The position numbers and the translations under genes were made by a program. A DNA stretch of 64,000 bases from Acinetobacter guerrae (GTDB taxonomy: Bacteria; Pseudomonadota; Gammaproteobacteria; Pseudomonadales; Moraxellaceae), in NCBI RefSeq assembly GCF_009372255.1, contig NZ_LXGN01000056.1, forward strand, positions 248,001-312,000, in the 5' to 3' direction. The notes beneath the pieces are model-generated. The model was not told the DNA's origin and ran no database searches. It was given only the letters and a program-made list of their open reading frames with translations. Positions 1-8,169 of the stretch are shown piece after piece (position 1 is the stretch's first letter; every line of letters starts with the position of its first letter).

Positions 1-234
1 GGTTAATGGCACAAATACACTTTCTGCCATACGCTCTACAGTACGATAAGTGGTGTCGCGCCCATGATGTGTTGCCGTAATATCCAGAAAAGTGATTTCA
101 TCGGCACCTTGTTCATTATAGCGACGCGCCACTTCAACAGGATCACCTGCATCACGAATATCTAAAAATTGAACACCTTTGACGACACGGCCATTATCGA
201 CATCGAGGCAGGGAATAATACGTTTTGCAAGCAT
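1..234 (-). CDS. hisF: HisF, imidazole glycerol phosphate synthase cyclase subunit (N-terminal part)
   Basis: Only the first 78 residues are in the window; the gene runs off the left edge. The translation begins [20 protein letters not shown], the standard HisF opening, and continues with the family's [18 protein letters not shown] stretch. HisF is a TIM-barrel cyclase that uses ammonia from HisH to make imidazole glycerol phosphate and AICAR. The catalytic Asp of the CLDVD motif is present. Other his genes lie on the same strand 12 kb away (hisA, hisH, hisB), with plus-strand genes in between. The start overlaps no neighbour and diverges from thrB. Confidence 0.95.
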   Translation of the reverse strand, partial: MLAKRIIPCLDVDNGRVVKGVQFLDIRDAGDPVEVARRYNEQGADEITFLDITATHHGRDTTYRTVERMAESVFVPLT

Positions 235-347
235 GGTGACATCCAGCGATATTGGTCAAAATCAATAAAGTTCACGAGACATAACAGAATCTTGGTAAAC
301 TGTAGCGCTATTCTATCAAACTTATAATTGTTACACGCAGGTTTTCT

Positions 348-1298
348 ATGTCGGTTTATACGCCGTTGAGTTTAGAACAAGTTCAAACATTTGCTTCGCC
401 TTATGGATTGGAGGTTACGGACTTGATTCCAATTCAGGGAGGAATTGAAAACACCAATTATTTTTTAGTGACGCAGGACCATCAACAATACGTGTTGACC
501 GTATTTGAAGAACTGGATTTGCAAGGCGCAAATGAATTGCCGCCAGTATTACAATATCTAGGTCAGCAAGATATTCCTGTTGCTGTACCTTTAAGTTATG
601 CGGAACAATTTATCCATATTATTGCCGATAAACCTGCTCAAATTGCTCCAAGAATTGCAGGAAAGCATCCAATTCCACCAACACTTAAGCAAATATTTGC
701 GCTTGGTCAAGCACAGGCACAGTTACATTTAGCCTTGCAGAATTTTCAATTTGAACGTCAAAGTTATCGAAATCACGCTTATTGGACAAGCGTTGCAGAT
801 CAGCTTAAAGCCTATATGAGTCAAGATGATCTAGAATTATTAGATCGTGTCTATCGCTTATTTAATCAGCAGCGTAAGCAACATTGTGATTTACCACAGG
901 GTTGGATTCATTCCGATCTATTTCGTGATAATACTTTGTTTGAGGGTGAACAATTACAGGGAATTTTAGATTTTTCTGAAATGAATCATGATGATCTATT
1001 ATTTGATATTGCCATTGCGATCAATGATTTTTGTACCGAACATCCGACAGTACAACTTAATTCAGATCAATTAAATGCATTTATTGAAGGCTATCAAACA
1101 GCTCGTACACTGACTTCAGATGAACAAGCATGTTTGAGGGTTTATTTGGCGATGGCTGCTTGTCGATTTTGGTTATTACGATTGCAAGTCGCGCAGCGTA
1201 ATGCGCAGGAAGTGCGAGAGAGTGAAGATATTTTGCAAAAAAATCCTTTAGAAATGCGACAATTATTGCAAAACCGTTTAGCCGCTTTAACACATTAA
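348..1298 (+). CDS. thrB: Homoserine kinase, APH-fold type (ThrB)
   Basis: A 316-residue protein of the ThrB type found in Pseudomonas and Acinetobacter, which belongs to the aminoglycoside-phosphotransferase fold and not the GHMP kinases. It phosphorylates homoserine for threonine synthesis in the cytoplasm. Visible are the N-terminal GGIENTNYF nucleotide loop, the catalytic WIHSDLFRDN motif near residue 190 and the metal-binding ILDFSEMNHDDLLFD stretch. Length is normal for the family. It is followed after 11 bases by the cold-shock/DUF1294 gene, so the two are probably cotranscribed. The 113-base gap to hisF must hold divergent promoters; a TATAAT lies at 323-328 without a clear -35. Confidence 0.93.
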   Translation: MSVYTPLSLEQVQTFASPYGLEVTDLIPIQGGIENTNYFLVTQDHQQYVLTVFEELDLQGANELPPVLQYLGQQDIPVAVPLSYAEQFIHIIADKPAQIAPRIAGKHPIPPTLKQIFALGQAQAQLHLALQNFQFERQSYRNHAYWTSVADQLKAYMSQDDLELLDRVYRLFNQQRKQHCDLPQGWIHSDLFRDNTLFEGEQLQGILDFSEMNHDDLLFDIAIAINDFCTEHPTVQLNSDQLNAFIEGYQTARTLTSDEQACLRVYLAMAACRFWLLRLQVAQRNAQEVRESEDILQKNPLEMRQLLQNRLAALTH

Positions 1299-1309
1299 GG
1301 AAAACCATC

Positions 1310-1939
1310 ATGCGTGATCAGGGACGATTAATTGAATGGTTCGATGAAAAAGGTTACGGTTTTATTCAACCCAACGATGCAGATAAAGATCCTGTTTTTT
1401 TACATATCAAGGATTTTGCTCGTTCTGGGCCACGGCCAATCGTAGGCTGTGCGCTCGAATATGAGGTGATTCTGGATGAACGAGGACGTTATCGTGCCAA
1501 GCAAGTTATTTATTTAAAAGCGGCACAAACTCGTGCTTTAGCCGCAAATAAAAAACGTCCAGTTTCCACCGCTCATACATCTTCACTTAAGCCGATGCAA
1601 ATCGCAGCAGCGGTTTATATTGTGGTTGTTGCCATTCTAAGCTTTATACACATATTACCTGCATATAGTTTTATCTTTATTGCGCTGATGAATGTCTTGA
1701 GTTATTGGTTGTATGCGCAAGATAAAGAAGCCGCGCAACTGGGAAATCGACGTGTGCCTGAGCAAACCCTACATGTTATTTCATTTCTTGGAGGATGGCC
1801 TGCGGCAGGGTTAGCGCAACAAAAATTGCGACATAAAACACAAAAACAACCATTTAGGAAAATTTATTTTTGTACCATAGTGTTAAACATACTTTTATTG
1901 TTATGGCTAATTTCTCCTTTAAATGTGATGTTGCGTTAG
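1310..1939 (+). CDS. Cold-shock domain plus DUF1294 membrane protein
   Basis: Residues 1-70 form a cold-shock-like OB fold: GRLIEWFDEKGYGFIQ resembles the RNP1 region and VFLHIKDF the RNP2 region. A charged linker follows, then a DUF1294 domain (about 95-209) with hydrophobic segments near 98-118 and 185-205 and the conserved GGWPAAGLAQQKLRHKTQK stretch. This two-domain architecture is known in proteobacteria, but its role is not established; nucleic-acid binding at the membrane is inference. It lies 11 bases after thrB and 32 bases before the next small membrane-protein gene, suggesting one operon. Confidence 0.85.
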   Translation: MRDQGRLIEWFDEKGYGFIQPNDADKDPVFLHIKDFARSGPRPIVGCALEYEVILDERGRYRAKQVIYLKAAQTRALAANKKRPVSTAHTSSLKPMQIAAAVYIVVVAILSFIHILPAYSFIFIALMNVLSYWLYAQDKEAAQLGNRRVPEQTLHVISFLGGWPAAGLAQQKLRHKTQKQPFRKIYFCTIVLNILLLLWLISPLNVMLR

Positions 1940-1971
1940 GAGATCAATAAAATAAATCAAAAGGTGCATTT

Positions 1972-2364
1972 ATGAATTTTCCCTCAGAACAACTTCAATC
2001 CAATAAAACATTAACGCTAGTTCTTTATATTTTATATATTGCCGCAATTTTTAGTGCAGGTTTGTTGGCGGTAGTGGCTCTTATTATTAACTATGTGAAG
2101 CGTAGTGATGTTGAAGGGACATGGCTTGCCAGTCACTTCACTTGGCAAATTCGCACATTTTGGTGGTATTTGTTCTGGAACATTATTGCTTTTGTACCGT
2201 TCTTATTTTTATTTTTTACTGGTGATAATGATAACTTGTTTGCAGGTGTAGCCTTATCTGCGAGTACTTTTTGTGTGGTCGTGATTGGTGCTGCATGGAT
2301 CTGGATTGTATATCGAGCTATTCGTGGTTTAATCGCATTGAATGATGGCAAGGCAATGTATTAA
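1972..2364 (+). CDS. Small membrane protein, DUF4870-like
   Basis: A 130-residue protein with three to four hydrophobic segments (about 15-43, 63-82, 89-118). The middle part SHFTWQIRTFWW is typical of DUF4870-type proteins, where a short amphipathic stretch with His and Gln sits between membrane segments. There are no catalytic motifs. It is the last gene of the thrB run and is followed by a hairpin terminator. The function is unknown, and the family assignment rests on the overall pattern only. Confidence 0.65.
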   Translation: MNFPSEQLQSNKTLTLVLYILYIAAIFSAGLLAVVALIINYVKRSDVEGTWLASHFTWQIRTFWWYLFWNIIAFVPFLFLFFTGDNDNLFAGVALSASTFCVVVIGAAWIWIVYRAIRGLIALNDGKAMY

Positions 2365-2386
2365 TAATTTTGAAGTTTAGTTGAAA

Positions 2387-2414
2387 AGGGAAGCGAATCG
2401 CTTCTCTTTTTTTG
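2387..2414 (+). terminator. Rho-independent terminator after the thrB operon
   Basis: An inverted repeat, GGGAAGCG-aat-CGCTTCTC, is followed by a run of Ts. It sits 23 bases after the stop codon of the small membrane-protein gene. Confidence 0.75.
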
Positions 2415-2490
2415 CTTAATAAGAGTGCATTTTGAACGGTATTGGTACAATTTTCTGCGCTATTTTGAAAAAAGTGTCAAAAATAACTAA

Positions 2491-2634
2491 ACATTTTTAA
2501 TTTAATTAATTTACTTTTTTATTTATATAAAATTACATTTTTAATATTTTAACTTTACTTTTTTATTTATATAAAATTACATTTTTAATTTAATTAATTT
2601 ACTTTTTTAATAAATAAAATTTACATATTTAATG
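2491..2634. repeat. Three 44-bp AT-rich direct tandem repeats plus a partial fourth copy
   Basis: Copies start at 2491, 2535 and 2579, with a 12-base remnant at 2623, an exact 44-base period. Each starts ACATTTTTAAT, has TTTACTTTTTTA in the middle and ends near ATAAAATT. Copy 2 differs from copies 1 and 3 over about ten bases after position 11; copy 3 diverges at its end. Almost no G or C is present. The array fills the gap between two convergent transcription units and holds no gene. There are no unique spacers, so it is not a CRISPR array. Confidence 0.9.
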
Positions 2635-2689
2635 TCTGAAGCTTACAAAATAATGCCGCTATTTTTAATCGATAAATTTTATATTTACG

Positions 2690-3049
2690 CTAACCATAGA
2701 AGCGCCCTTTACGGCGACGTAAACCTAAAACATGGATCGCACGTACCAATACTGCATAGGAAACTGAATAACCAAATTCTTGTTCAAATAAGGGAATTAA
2801 ATCACTAATATTTTGAAATTTTGTATTTTTTACAAATACTTGGAATGCATACCAGTCTTTAATATGCGTGGGTGCACCGAGTTTTTTGGTCGGTTTGGGG
2901 TTCAAACTTCCTGTCTCTTCTTCAAGCTTAATCCATGCATCCAGTGTGACTCTTGAGATATTAAATTCTTTACAAACGGCAAGTTTATAGTCGGTTTTTT
3001 TATAGGCTGCAATTGCGGCTTTACGAGTTTCAATCGAGTAGCGTGGCAT
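2690..3049 (-). CDS. Stand-alone helix-turn-helix protein related to IS630-type transposase N-termini
   Basis: The protein from the chosen ATG is 119 residues long and begins MPRYSIETRKAAIAAYKK; an upstream in-frame start at 3124 would add a poorly coding-like 25 residues. The first 55 residues look like a transposase-type helix-turn-helix (LAVCKEFNISRVTLDAWIKL). The second half has another possible helix-turn-helix (YSVSYAVLVRAIHVLGLRRR). No DDE catalytic domain follows downstream, where only the AT-rich repeats lie, and no terminal repeats were seen. It diverges from the permease gene, so it could be a remnant of an IS ORF A or a domesticated DNA-binding protein. Regulation of the neighbour is speculation. 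Confidence 0.6.
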   Translation of the reverse strand: MPRYSIETRKAAIAAYKKTDYKLAVCKEFNISRVTLDAWIKLEEETGSLNPKPTKKLGAPTHIKDWYAFQVFVKNTKFQNISDLIPLFEQEFGYSVSYAVLVRAIHVLGLRRRKGRFYG

Positions 3050-3148
3050 TTTATTCTCAACTTTGTTCAAAATAATTTTTTTATTATATGGCATAGTTGT
3101 TGCAAAAGAATAATAACTGAACATTATTTTATTGCGAGTTACAATAAA

Positions 3149-4477
3149 ATGGAAAATGAAGAATTTTCAACCAGAAAGCTAAGCTTGTGGCAAGTGGTCA
3201 TTGTCGGGATTGCTTATATGACGCCTATGACGGTGTTTGATACTTTTGGCATCGTTTCTGAAACCACAGATGGGCGAGTACCCATGGCCTATTTATTTGC
3301 GCTGGTGGCGATGTTATTAACTGCAATTAGCTATGCAAGATTTAGCCGTTGTTCAGAACGACCTGGTTCAGCCTATAGCTACACGGCTGAAAGTTGTGGT
3401 GCAACAGCGGGTTTCTTTGTGGGATGGTGTGCCTTACTGGATTATCTGCTTTTACCTTTGATTAATGCTCTACTGGCAGGTATTTATTTACATGCTTTGA
3501 TTCCTGCGATGCCATATTGGTTCTGGGTGATGCTAGCAGCAGCTTTGGTCACATTGGTAAATTGTTTTCGAATCCAGATTTTGGCGAACTTGAGCTTATT
3601 ATTTGTCTTTGCGCCGATTGCGCTAATGCTGGTATTTATTTATCTGGTGATTAAAGGAATAGGGACGTCCGAAGGCTATGAGCATGTGCTTACGCTTACT
3701 CCACTTTGGAATGGCAATACCCAACTCATTCCATTAATCGCAGGCGCATCGATTTTATGCTTTTCTTTTCTTGGTTTCGATGCAGTCACGACATTGTCAC
3801 AGGAAACAGAGCAACCAAAAAAAGTGATTCCTCAAGCTGTGATTTTAACCACGTTGGCAGGTGGTGTTATTTTCATCAGCGCTTCATGGTTTATTCAGTT
3901 GTATTTCCCAGATAACACACGTTTTAAGCATCCAAGTGAAGCTTTGCCAGAAATTGTGTTGTATGTAGGCGGAGCTTTTTTTCAGGCTATCTTTCTATGC
4001 GGGCAGATTATGAATACGGTGGCTTCAGGTTTAGCAACCCATGCCAGTGCCGCACGATTAATTCATATTATGGGTAAAGACGGTATTTTCTATAAAAAGA
4101 TTTTTGGAAGCTTTAACTCCAGATTAGGCACACCCTTGTATTCCGTTTTGGTCATTGGTGCGATTTCCATGACTGCAATGTTGCTAGATTTAGCAACGGT
4201 GGTCAGCCTCATTAGTTTTGGTGCGCTCATTGCGTTTACTGCGGTTAATTTCTCGGTCTTTATGCATTTTTACATCAAGAAAGGAGAGAACAAAGGCTGG
4301 AACAATATTTTTAAAAATCTTGTGCTTCCGATCTTCTCTGTCGCTGCCATTGTCTGTCTGTGGTTTAACCTCGATGCTGCCGCACTGCATTTTGGTTGTG
4401 TTTGGCTCAGTCTGGGAATTGCTATTTTTATCTATAAAAAATTGAGAAAGCAAAGTGTTGTCATGAGCAATGCTTAA
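3149..4477 (+). CDS. APC-family amino acid/polyamine permease, PuuP-like
   Basis: A 442-residue integral membrane protein with about 12 hydrophobic segments. The N-terminal segment VVIVGIAYMTPMTVFDTFG and the RPGSAYSYT motif are typical of the APC superfamily and resemble the putrescine importer PuuP group. The FLGFDAVTTLSQETEQPKK stretch near residue 207 is the conserved TM6-loop signature. Proton-coupled uptake of an amine or amino acid across the inner membrane is inferred from the family. The next gene, 30 bases downstream, encodes an FAD oxidase of the gamma-glutamylputrescine oxidase type, which supports an amine substrate. The exact substrate cannot be read from the sequence. Confidence 0.82.
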   Translation: MENEEFSTRKLSLWQVVIVGIAYMTPMTVFDTFGIVSETTDGRVPMAYLFALVAMLLTAISYARFSRCSERPGSAYSYTAESCGATAGFFVGWCALLDYLLLPLINALLAGIYLHALIPAMPYWFWVMLAAALVTLVNCFRIQILANLSLLFVFAPIALMLVFIYLVIKGIGTSEGYEHVLTLTPLWNGNTQLIPLIAGASILCFSFLGFDAVTTLSQETEQPKKVIPQAVILTTLAGGVIFISASWFIQLYFPDNTRFKHPSEALPEIVLYVGGAFFQAIFLCGQIMNTVASGLATHASAARLIHIMGKDGIFYKKIFGSFNSRLGTPLYSVLVIGAISMTAMLLDLATVVSLISFGALIAFTAVNFSVFMHFYIKKGENKGWNNIFKNLVLPIFSVAAIVCLWFNLDAAALHFGCVWLSLGIAIFIYKKLRKQSVVMSNA

Positions 4478-4507
4478 TGAATATCTGAATCAAAGTGAGT
4501 TGAACAA

Positions 4508-5926
4508 ATGAAAAATCTGTTAATGAAACCCGTGCTGTTGAATGATGTGGAATTTAAAGTTAGCCAAGCTATGACAAGTGACAAAGAGTGGAACTGGATT
4601 GCTCCACAACATGGACATATCGAGCATGCTGCCAATTATTATGAAAGTTCTCTGGCAGATTGGCATCAATTTGAAAGTTTACAAACTGATCTTGAGTGTG
4701 ATGTCTTGGTCATTGGTGGAGGCTTACTTGGTGCATCTACAGCATTACATCTGGCTGAACAAGGCATTGATACCGTTTTAGTTGAAAAAAATCGGATAGG
4801 GAGCGGTGCTTCGGGACGTAACGGCGGGCAACTTACTCCAGGTCTTGCACGTTGGGAAGCCGAAGAAATGATTGAGCAACTTGGCCATGCCGATGCCAAA
4901 AAATTATGGCAGTTTACTTCAACCGAAGCTATGCATTTGATTGATTCAATTCTGGAGCGTTATCAAATCGATGTGGCGCGCAAACATGGGCATATTACCG
5001 CCGCAGTACATGAAGGACATTTGGTTGCATTGACACAAGGAGCAGATGCCCGAAAATATCTGGGTGAAAACCATACTCAGGTGGTGGGTAAACATGAACT
5101 TTATGAATATGTGAAGTCCGATCGTTATTTTGGGGGATTAGTTGATACCTTAGGCGGGCATATTCATCCTTTAGCATTCAATCGTGGGCTGATTTATGGA
5201 TTTTGTCAGCAAGGTGGGCAAGTGTATGAACATACCGAAGTGGTCTCGATACAAGAACGGGAGGATGGGATTTATGTTCAGACCACGACAGGATGCATTA
5301 AAGCGCGAAAAAGTGTGGTATTGGCCGTTCATCATGCTTCTTTTAAATTGCTGGAACAAAAAAAACAAACCACTATTCCATTTTATACCTATGTCTGTAC
5401 CACAGCGCCACTTAGAGTTGAATTGAATCAATTATTGCCACAGGATCATCCTGTGTATGACACCCAATTTCAAATTGATTATTACCGTGGGGTTTCCAAT
5501 AATCGCCTACTCTTTGGTGGACAAGGTACAGGAACCTGCTGGAATGCTGAGAAAACAGCACAATATTTGAAAAGCCGTATATTGCATGTGTTTCCACAAC
5601 TTGAACAGGTCGAGCTAGATTTTGTCTGGAGTGGCACAACTGATCTGACTATCAATGGCGCAACCGATAGCCGTAAATCAGGTCATAAATTTCCTTTGTA
5701 TGCTGTACATGGTTGGAGCGGTCATGGCGTAGCGCAAACTGTCCGAATTGGGAAAGCCATCGCAGATGATTTTTGTGGGCAGTCAGATGACTTTGAGATG
5801 CTTACAAAGATTCAGCATCAAGATATTCTGTGGGGCAGAGCCTTAGCACCTCTTGTTATTCCAATGGCGAAAGGGTTTTATGGCGTTGGTGCTGCGATGA
5901 ATCCAGGCAAAATGGTATCGTTCTAA
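4508..5926 (+). CDS. FAD-dependent amine oxidoreductase, PuuB/DAO family
   Basis: A 472-residue flavoprotein. The dinucleotide-binding motif VIGGGLLGASTALHLAEQG is at about residues 68-86, followed by VLVEKNRIGSGASGRNGGQ, the glycine-rich motif of the DAO/gamma-glutamylputrescine oxidase group. The C-terminal GWSGHGVAQTVRIGKAIAD contacts the flavin in relatives. The 65-residue N-terminal extension with WNWIAP and HIEHAANYYESS is also typical of PuuB-like oxidases. It probably oxidises a secondary or primary amine in the cytoplasm, releasing an aldehyde and H2O2. It is cotranscribed with the upstream permease (30-base gap). No PuuA, PuuC or PuuD is nearby, so this may not be a complete putrescine pathway. 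Confidence 0.85.
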   Translation: MKNLLMKPVLLNDVEFKVSQAMTSDKEWNWIAPQHGHIEHAANYYESSLADWHQFESLQTDLECDVLVIGGGLLGASTALHLAEQGIDTVLVEKNRIGSGASGRNGGQLTPGLARWEAEEMIEQLGHADAKKLWQFTSTEAMHLIDSILERYQIDVARKHGHITAAVHEGHLVALTQGADARKYLGENHTQVVGKHELYEYVKSDRYFGGLVDTLGGHIHPLAFNRGLIYGFCQQGGQVYEHTEVVSIQEREDGIYVQTTTGCIKARKSVVLAVHHASFKLLEQKKQTTIPFYTYVCTTAPLRVELNQLLPQDHPVYDTQFQIDYYRGVSNNRLLFGGQGTGTCWNAEKTAQYLKSRILHVFPQLEQVELDFVWSGTTDLTINGATDSRKSGHKFPLYAVHGWSGHGVAQTVRIGKAIADDFCGQSDDFEMLTKIQHQDILWGRALAPLVIPMAKGFYGVGAAMNPGKMVSF

Positions 5927-5945
5927 TCTAAAAGCAGGCTTGACT

Positions 5946-6018
5946 CAGGCAATATGAACTGAAATATATTGCCTGATCTGTGATTATACCAGTGTATAAC
6001 GTACTGCCTGAGACAGGC
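5946..6018. other. Tandem hairpins built on a CAGGC/GCCTG motif
   Basis: A perfect 10-base stem, CAGGCAATAT (5946-5955) against ATATTGCCTG (5966-5975), has a 10-base loop. A second small hairpin, GCCTG-aga-CAGGC, lies at about 6006-6018. Neither is followed by a T run. They lie between the oxidase and the ABC transporter gene and could be an mRNA-stabilising or weak termination element. Confidence 0.5.
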
Positions 6019-6072
6019 TTATTGTGTTAATTTATATCCAAAATTAATTGAAAATAATAACGCCTCATATTT

Positions 6073-7770
6073 ATGAATACACCAAAACATCTTGAATTTA
6101 TAAAGAATTATTACTTTTCCTGTCAACTTGCCATGCAGCGATATCCACGCTTGAGATTAGACTTTATCTTGATGTTTTTACTGGTGGTCTTCGTTGCGAT
6201 ATTTGGGACCTTGTTTCCCTATCTCATGAAGTTACTGGTCGATCAGGTTGAAAAAAATCATCATATTGAAATTGCTCATTTGTTTAGTATAGAAAAACTC
6301 TATTTACTGGTGCTGGCTTATGCCGCAGCATGGCTCATGTCGCAATTGCTATCATGGTGTCAAAATTTATTTAGCATGATCATGTCTGTAAACTTTGAGA
6401 CAGCGCTGATGTATTCAGGAGTCGAAAACTTTTTAGCCTTGCAAAAAAAGCATCAAGATCAAACGGAAATAGGCGCATTACTGACCGACTTGCAACGTGG
6501 GGCATTGGCGATGACCGAAATGACGTTTGCTTTTTTTATGTTATTAGGGCCAATTATATTTCAACTTTTATTTATTTTTGCTGTGTTGTTTAAAACGATT
6601 AATATCGTTTTTAGTGCGTGTTTTGTGGGGTCTGCCCTCATTATTTTTATTGTCTCTATTTTAATTAGTAAAAAGAGTAGTGGCTATTTTAATGAAATTT
6701 ATCAGGGACGTAATTTAATCAATACGGCTATTTTAGAAAAAGTATCCCAAAGTTATGAAATTAAAATTAAACACTCACAAGTTTATGAACAGAATCGTTT
6801 AAAACAAAGTTTATCAAGCTATGCAGTCATCGTAAAAAAAACCAATCTTCGTATTGGTGGATTAATGATGATGCAGGTTCTTTTAATTTTTCTTTTTTTA
6901 CTCGGATTTATGTTTTACACCGCCTATATTTCACAACATCAGCAAATTAGTTCAGGAGATTTTGTACTGATTAGCACCTATATTATCCAGTTGACTCTGC
7001 CCTTTTTGATGGTTTCGCAAAGCCTGATGCGGGTGAATGGCAATATTGTAGCGCTGAAAACTTATCGACAATATTTTGATTTAACGCGTGAGCATTATCA
7101 GCCTTGGGCATCAACAGCGTCTAGCACTTCTGTTTTATATCAATTTGAAGATGCCACACTGAACTTGGGTAAACATGAGATACAGCATTTTAATTTACAG
7201 CTAATGGCTGATACTCATTATGCGATTATAGGTCAGACAGGTTGCGGGAAAACTTCACTTATCAACTATTTAATTGGGATTTCAAAGATTAAATCTGGGC
7301 GACTTTATTATCAGGATTTGGATATTTCGGTACATTTTTCTGAAGAAATTTTTAATCAAGTCAGTTTTGTCGGGCAGCATGCTGTTATTTTTTCTGGCAG
7401 TTTAAAAGACAATCTGGTTTATAATAGTCCTTATGATTATACAGATGCTGAATTGATAAAATGGCTAAAAAAATTTAAATTAAACTCTATTCTTGAAAAG
7501 AATCAACTGACATTAAATGATGATATGGGAGATTTATATAAAAATTTTTCAGGGGGCGAAAAACAGCGAATAAGTATTTTACGTGGAGTTTTAAGGCAAC
7601 CGCAATTATTGATTTTAGATGAGCCAACGTCAGCATTAGATACCAGTACTGCGCTAGAAATTATTGAAATGCTTAAAAAGCAAATACAATCATTGGTGAT
7701 CGTTACACATTCACAGCAATGTATTGATCTAATGGATGAAATTATTGATTTGGATCGGCAATTTATCTAA
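6073..7770 (+). CDS. Half-size ABC exporter (membrane domain plus ATPase)
   Basis: A 565-residue protein with an N-terminal six-helix exporter domain (hydrophobic segments at about 30-57, 77-95, 155-200 and 280-330) and a C-terminal ATPase. Walker A GQTGCGKT is at 387-394, the ABC signature FSGGEKQR at 492-499 and Walker B LLILDEP at 512-518, followed by a switch His in VIVTHS. The signature differs from the usual LSGGQ in having F and E. It would act as a homodimer at the inner membrane. The substrate is unknown. It lies 399 bases upstream of the PosA-like synthetase on the same strand, so export of that enzyme's product is an attractive but unproven idea. Confidence 0.82.
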   Translation: MNTPKHLEFIKNYYFSCQLAMQRYPRLRLDFILMFLLVVFVAIFGTLFPYLMKLLVDQVEKNHHIEIAHLFSIEKLYLLVLAYAAAWLMSQLLSWCQNLFSMIMSVNFETALMYSGVENFLALQKKHQDQTEIGALLTDLQRGALAMTEMTFAFFMLLGPIIFQLLFIFAVLFKTINIVFSACFVGSALIIFIVSILISKKSSGYFNEIYQGRNLINTAILEKVSQSYEIKIKHSQVYEQNRLKQSLSSYAVIVKKTNLRIGGLMMMQVLLIFLFLLGFMFYTAYISQHQQISSGDFVLISTYIIQLTLPFLMVSQSLMRVNGNIVALKTYRQYFDLTREHYQPWASTASSTSVLYQFEDATLNLGKHEIQHFNLQLMADTHYAIIGQTGCGKTSLINYLIGISKIKSGRLYYQDLDISVHFSEEIFNQVSFVGQHAVIFSGSLKDNLVYNSPYDYTDAELIKWLKKFKLNSILEKNQLTLNDDMGDLYKNFSGGEKQRISILRGVLRQPQLLILDEPTSALDTSTALEIIEMLKKQIQSLVIVTHSQQCIDLMDEIIDLDRQFI

Positions 7771-8169
7771 GCTGTTTAAAACAGCGCATTATCATTAAAT
7801 GAGGCAGATGAGAAATTGTATTCAGATGCTTTAAAATGTCAAAGCAAGTAAATAATTCACATTATTTTGTAATGATGATTCCATAATTTCTGCTATATTT
7901 TATTAATTATTATAAATAACAATATCTTATGATTTTTAATTTTAAGAAAAATTAAAGTAGACATTCTCATTTTTTAATCATTCATTAAGCCATTCTACAT
8001 AGCATCTCAGGAAACAATAAACCTGAATAAGAAAATTAATTTTTAGGTCATTGTTTTCAATTTATATGTTTCTAATTGATTGCATATAAAAATACAAGAG
8101 TTTTATCCCGAACTTTGGTTTAGCAAAGATTTGAGATAAATAACGCGATGGCGAACATCTGGACATCTT
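7771..8169. other. 399-base gap before the synthetase gene
   Basis: AT-rich non-coding sequence. A short GCTGTTT/AAACAGC inverted repeat lies right at the end of the ABC gene. No good Shine-Dalgarno sequence stands before the synthetase ATG at 8170; the nearest is a weak TGGA. An independent promoter is likely given the length, but no convincing -35/-10 pair was identified. Confidence 0.5.

Noticed and set aside
2491..2634. CRISPR array
   Set aside because: Copies are directly adjacent with no unique spacers and the unit is nearly all A/T; no cas genes nearby.
4190..4453. 87-residue minus-strand ORF within the permease gene
   Set aside because: Antisense of well-formed transmembrane coding sequence; no ribosome binding site or motif.
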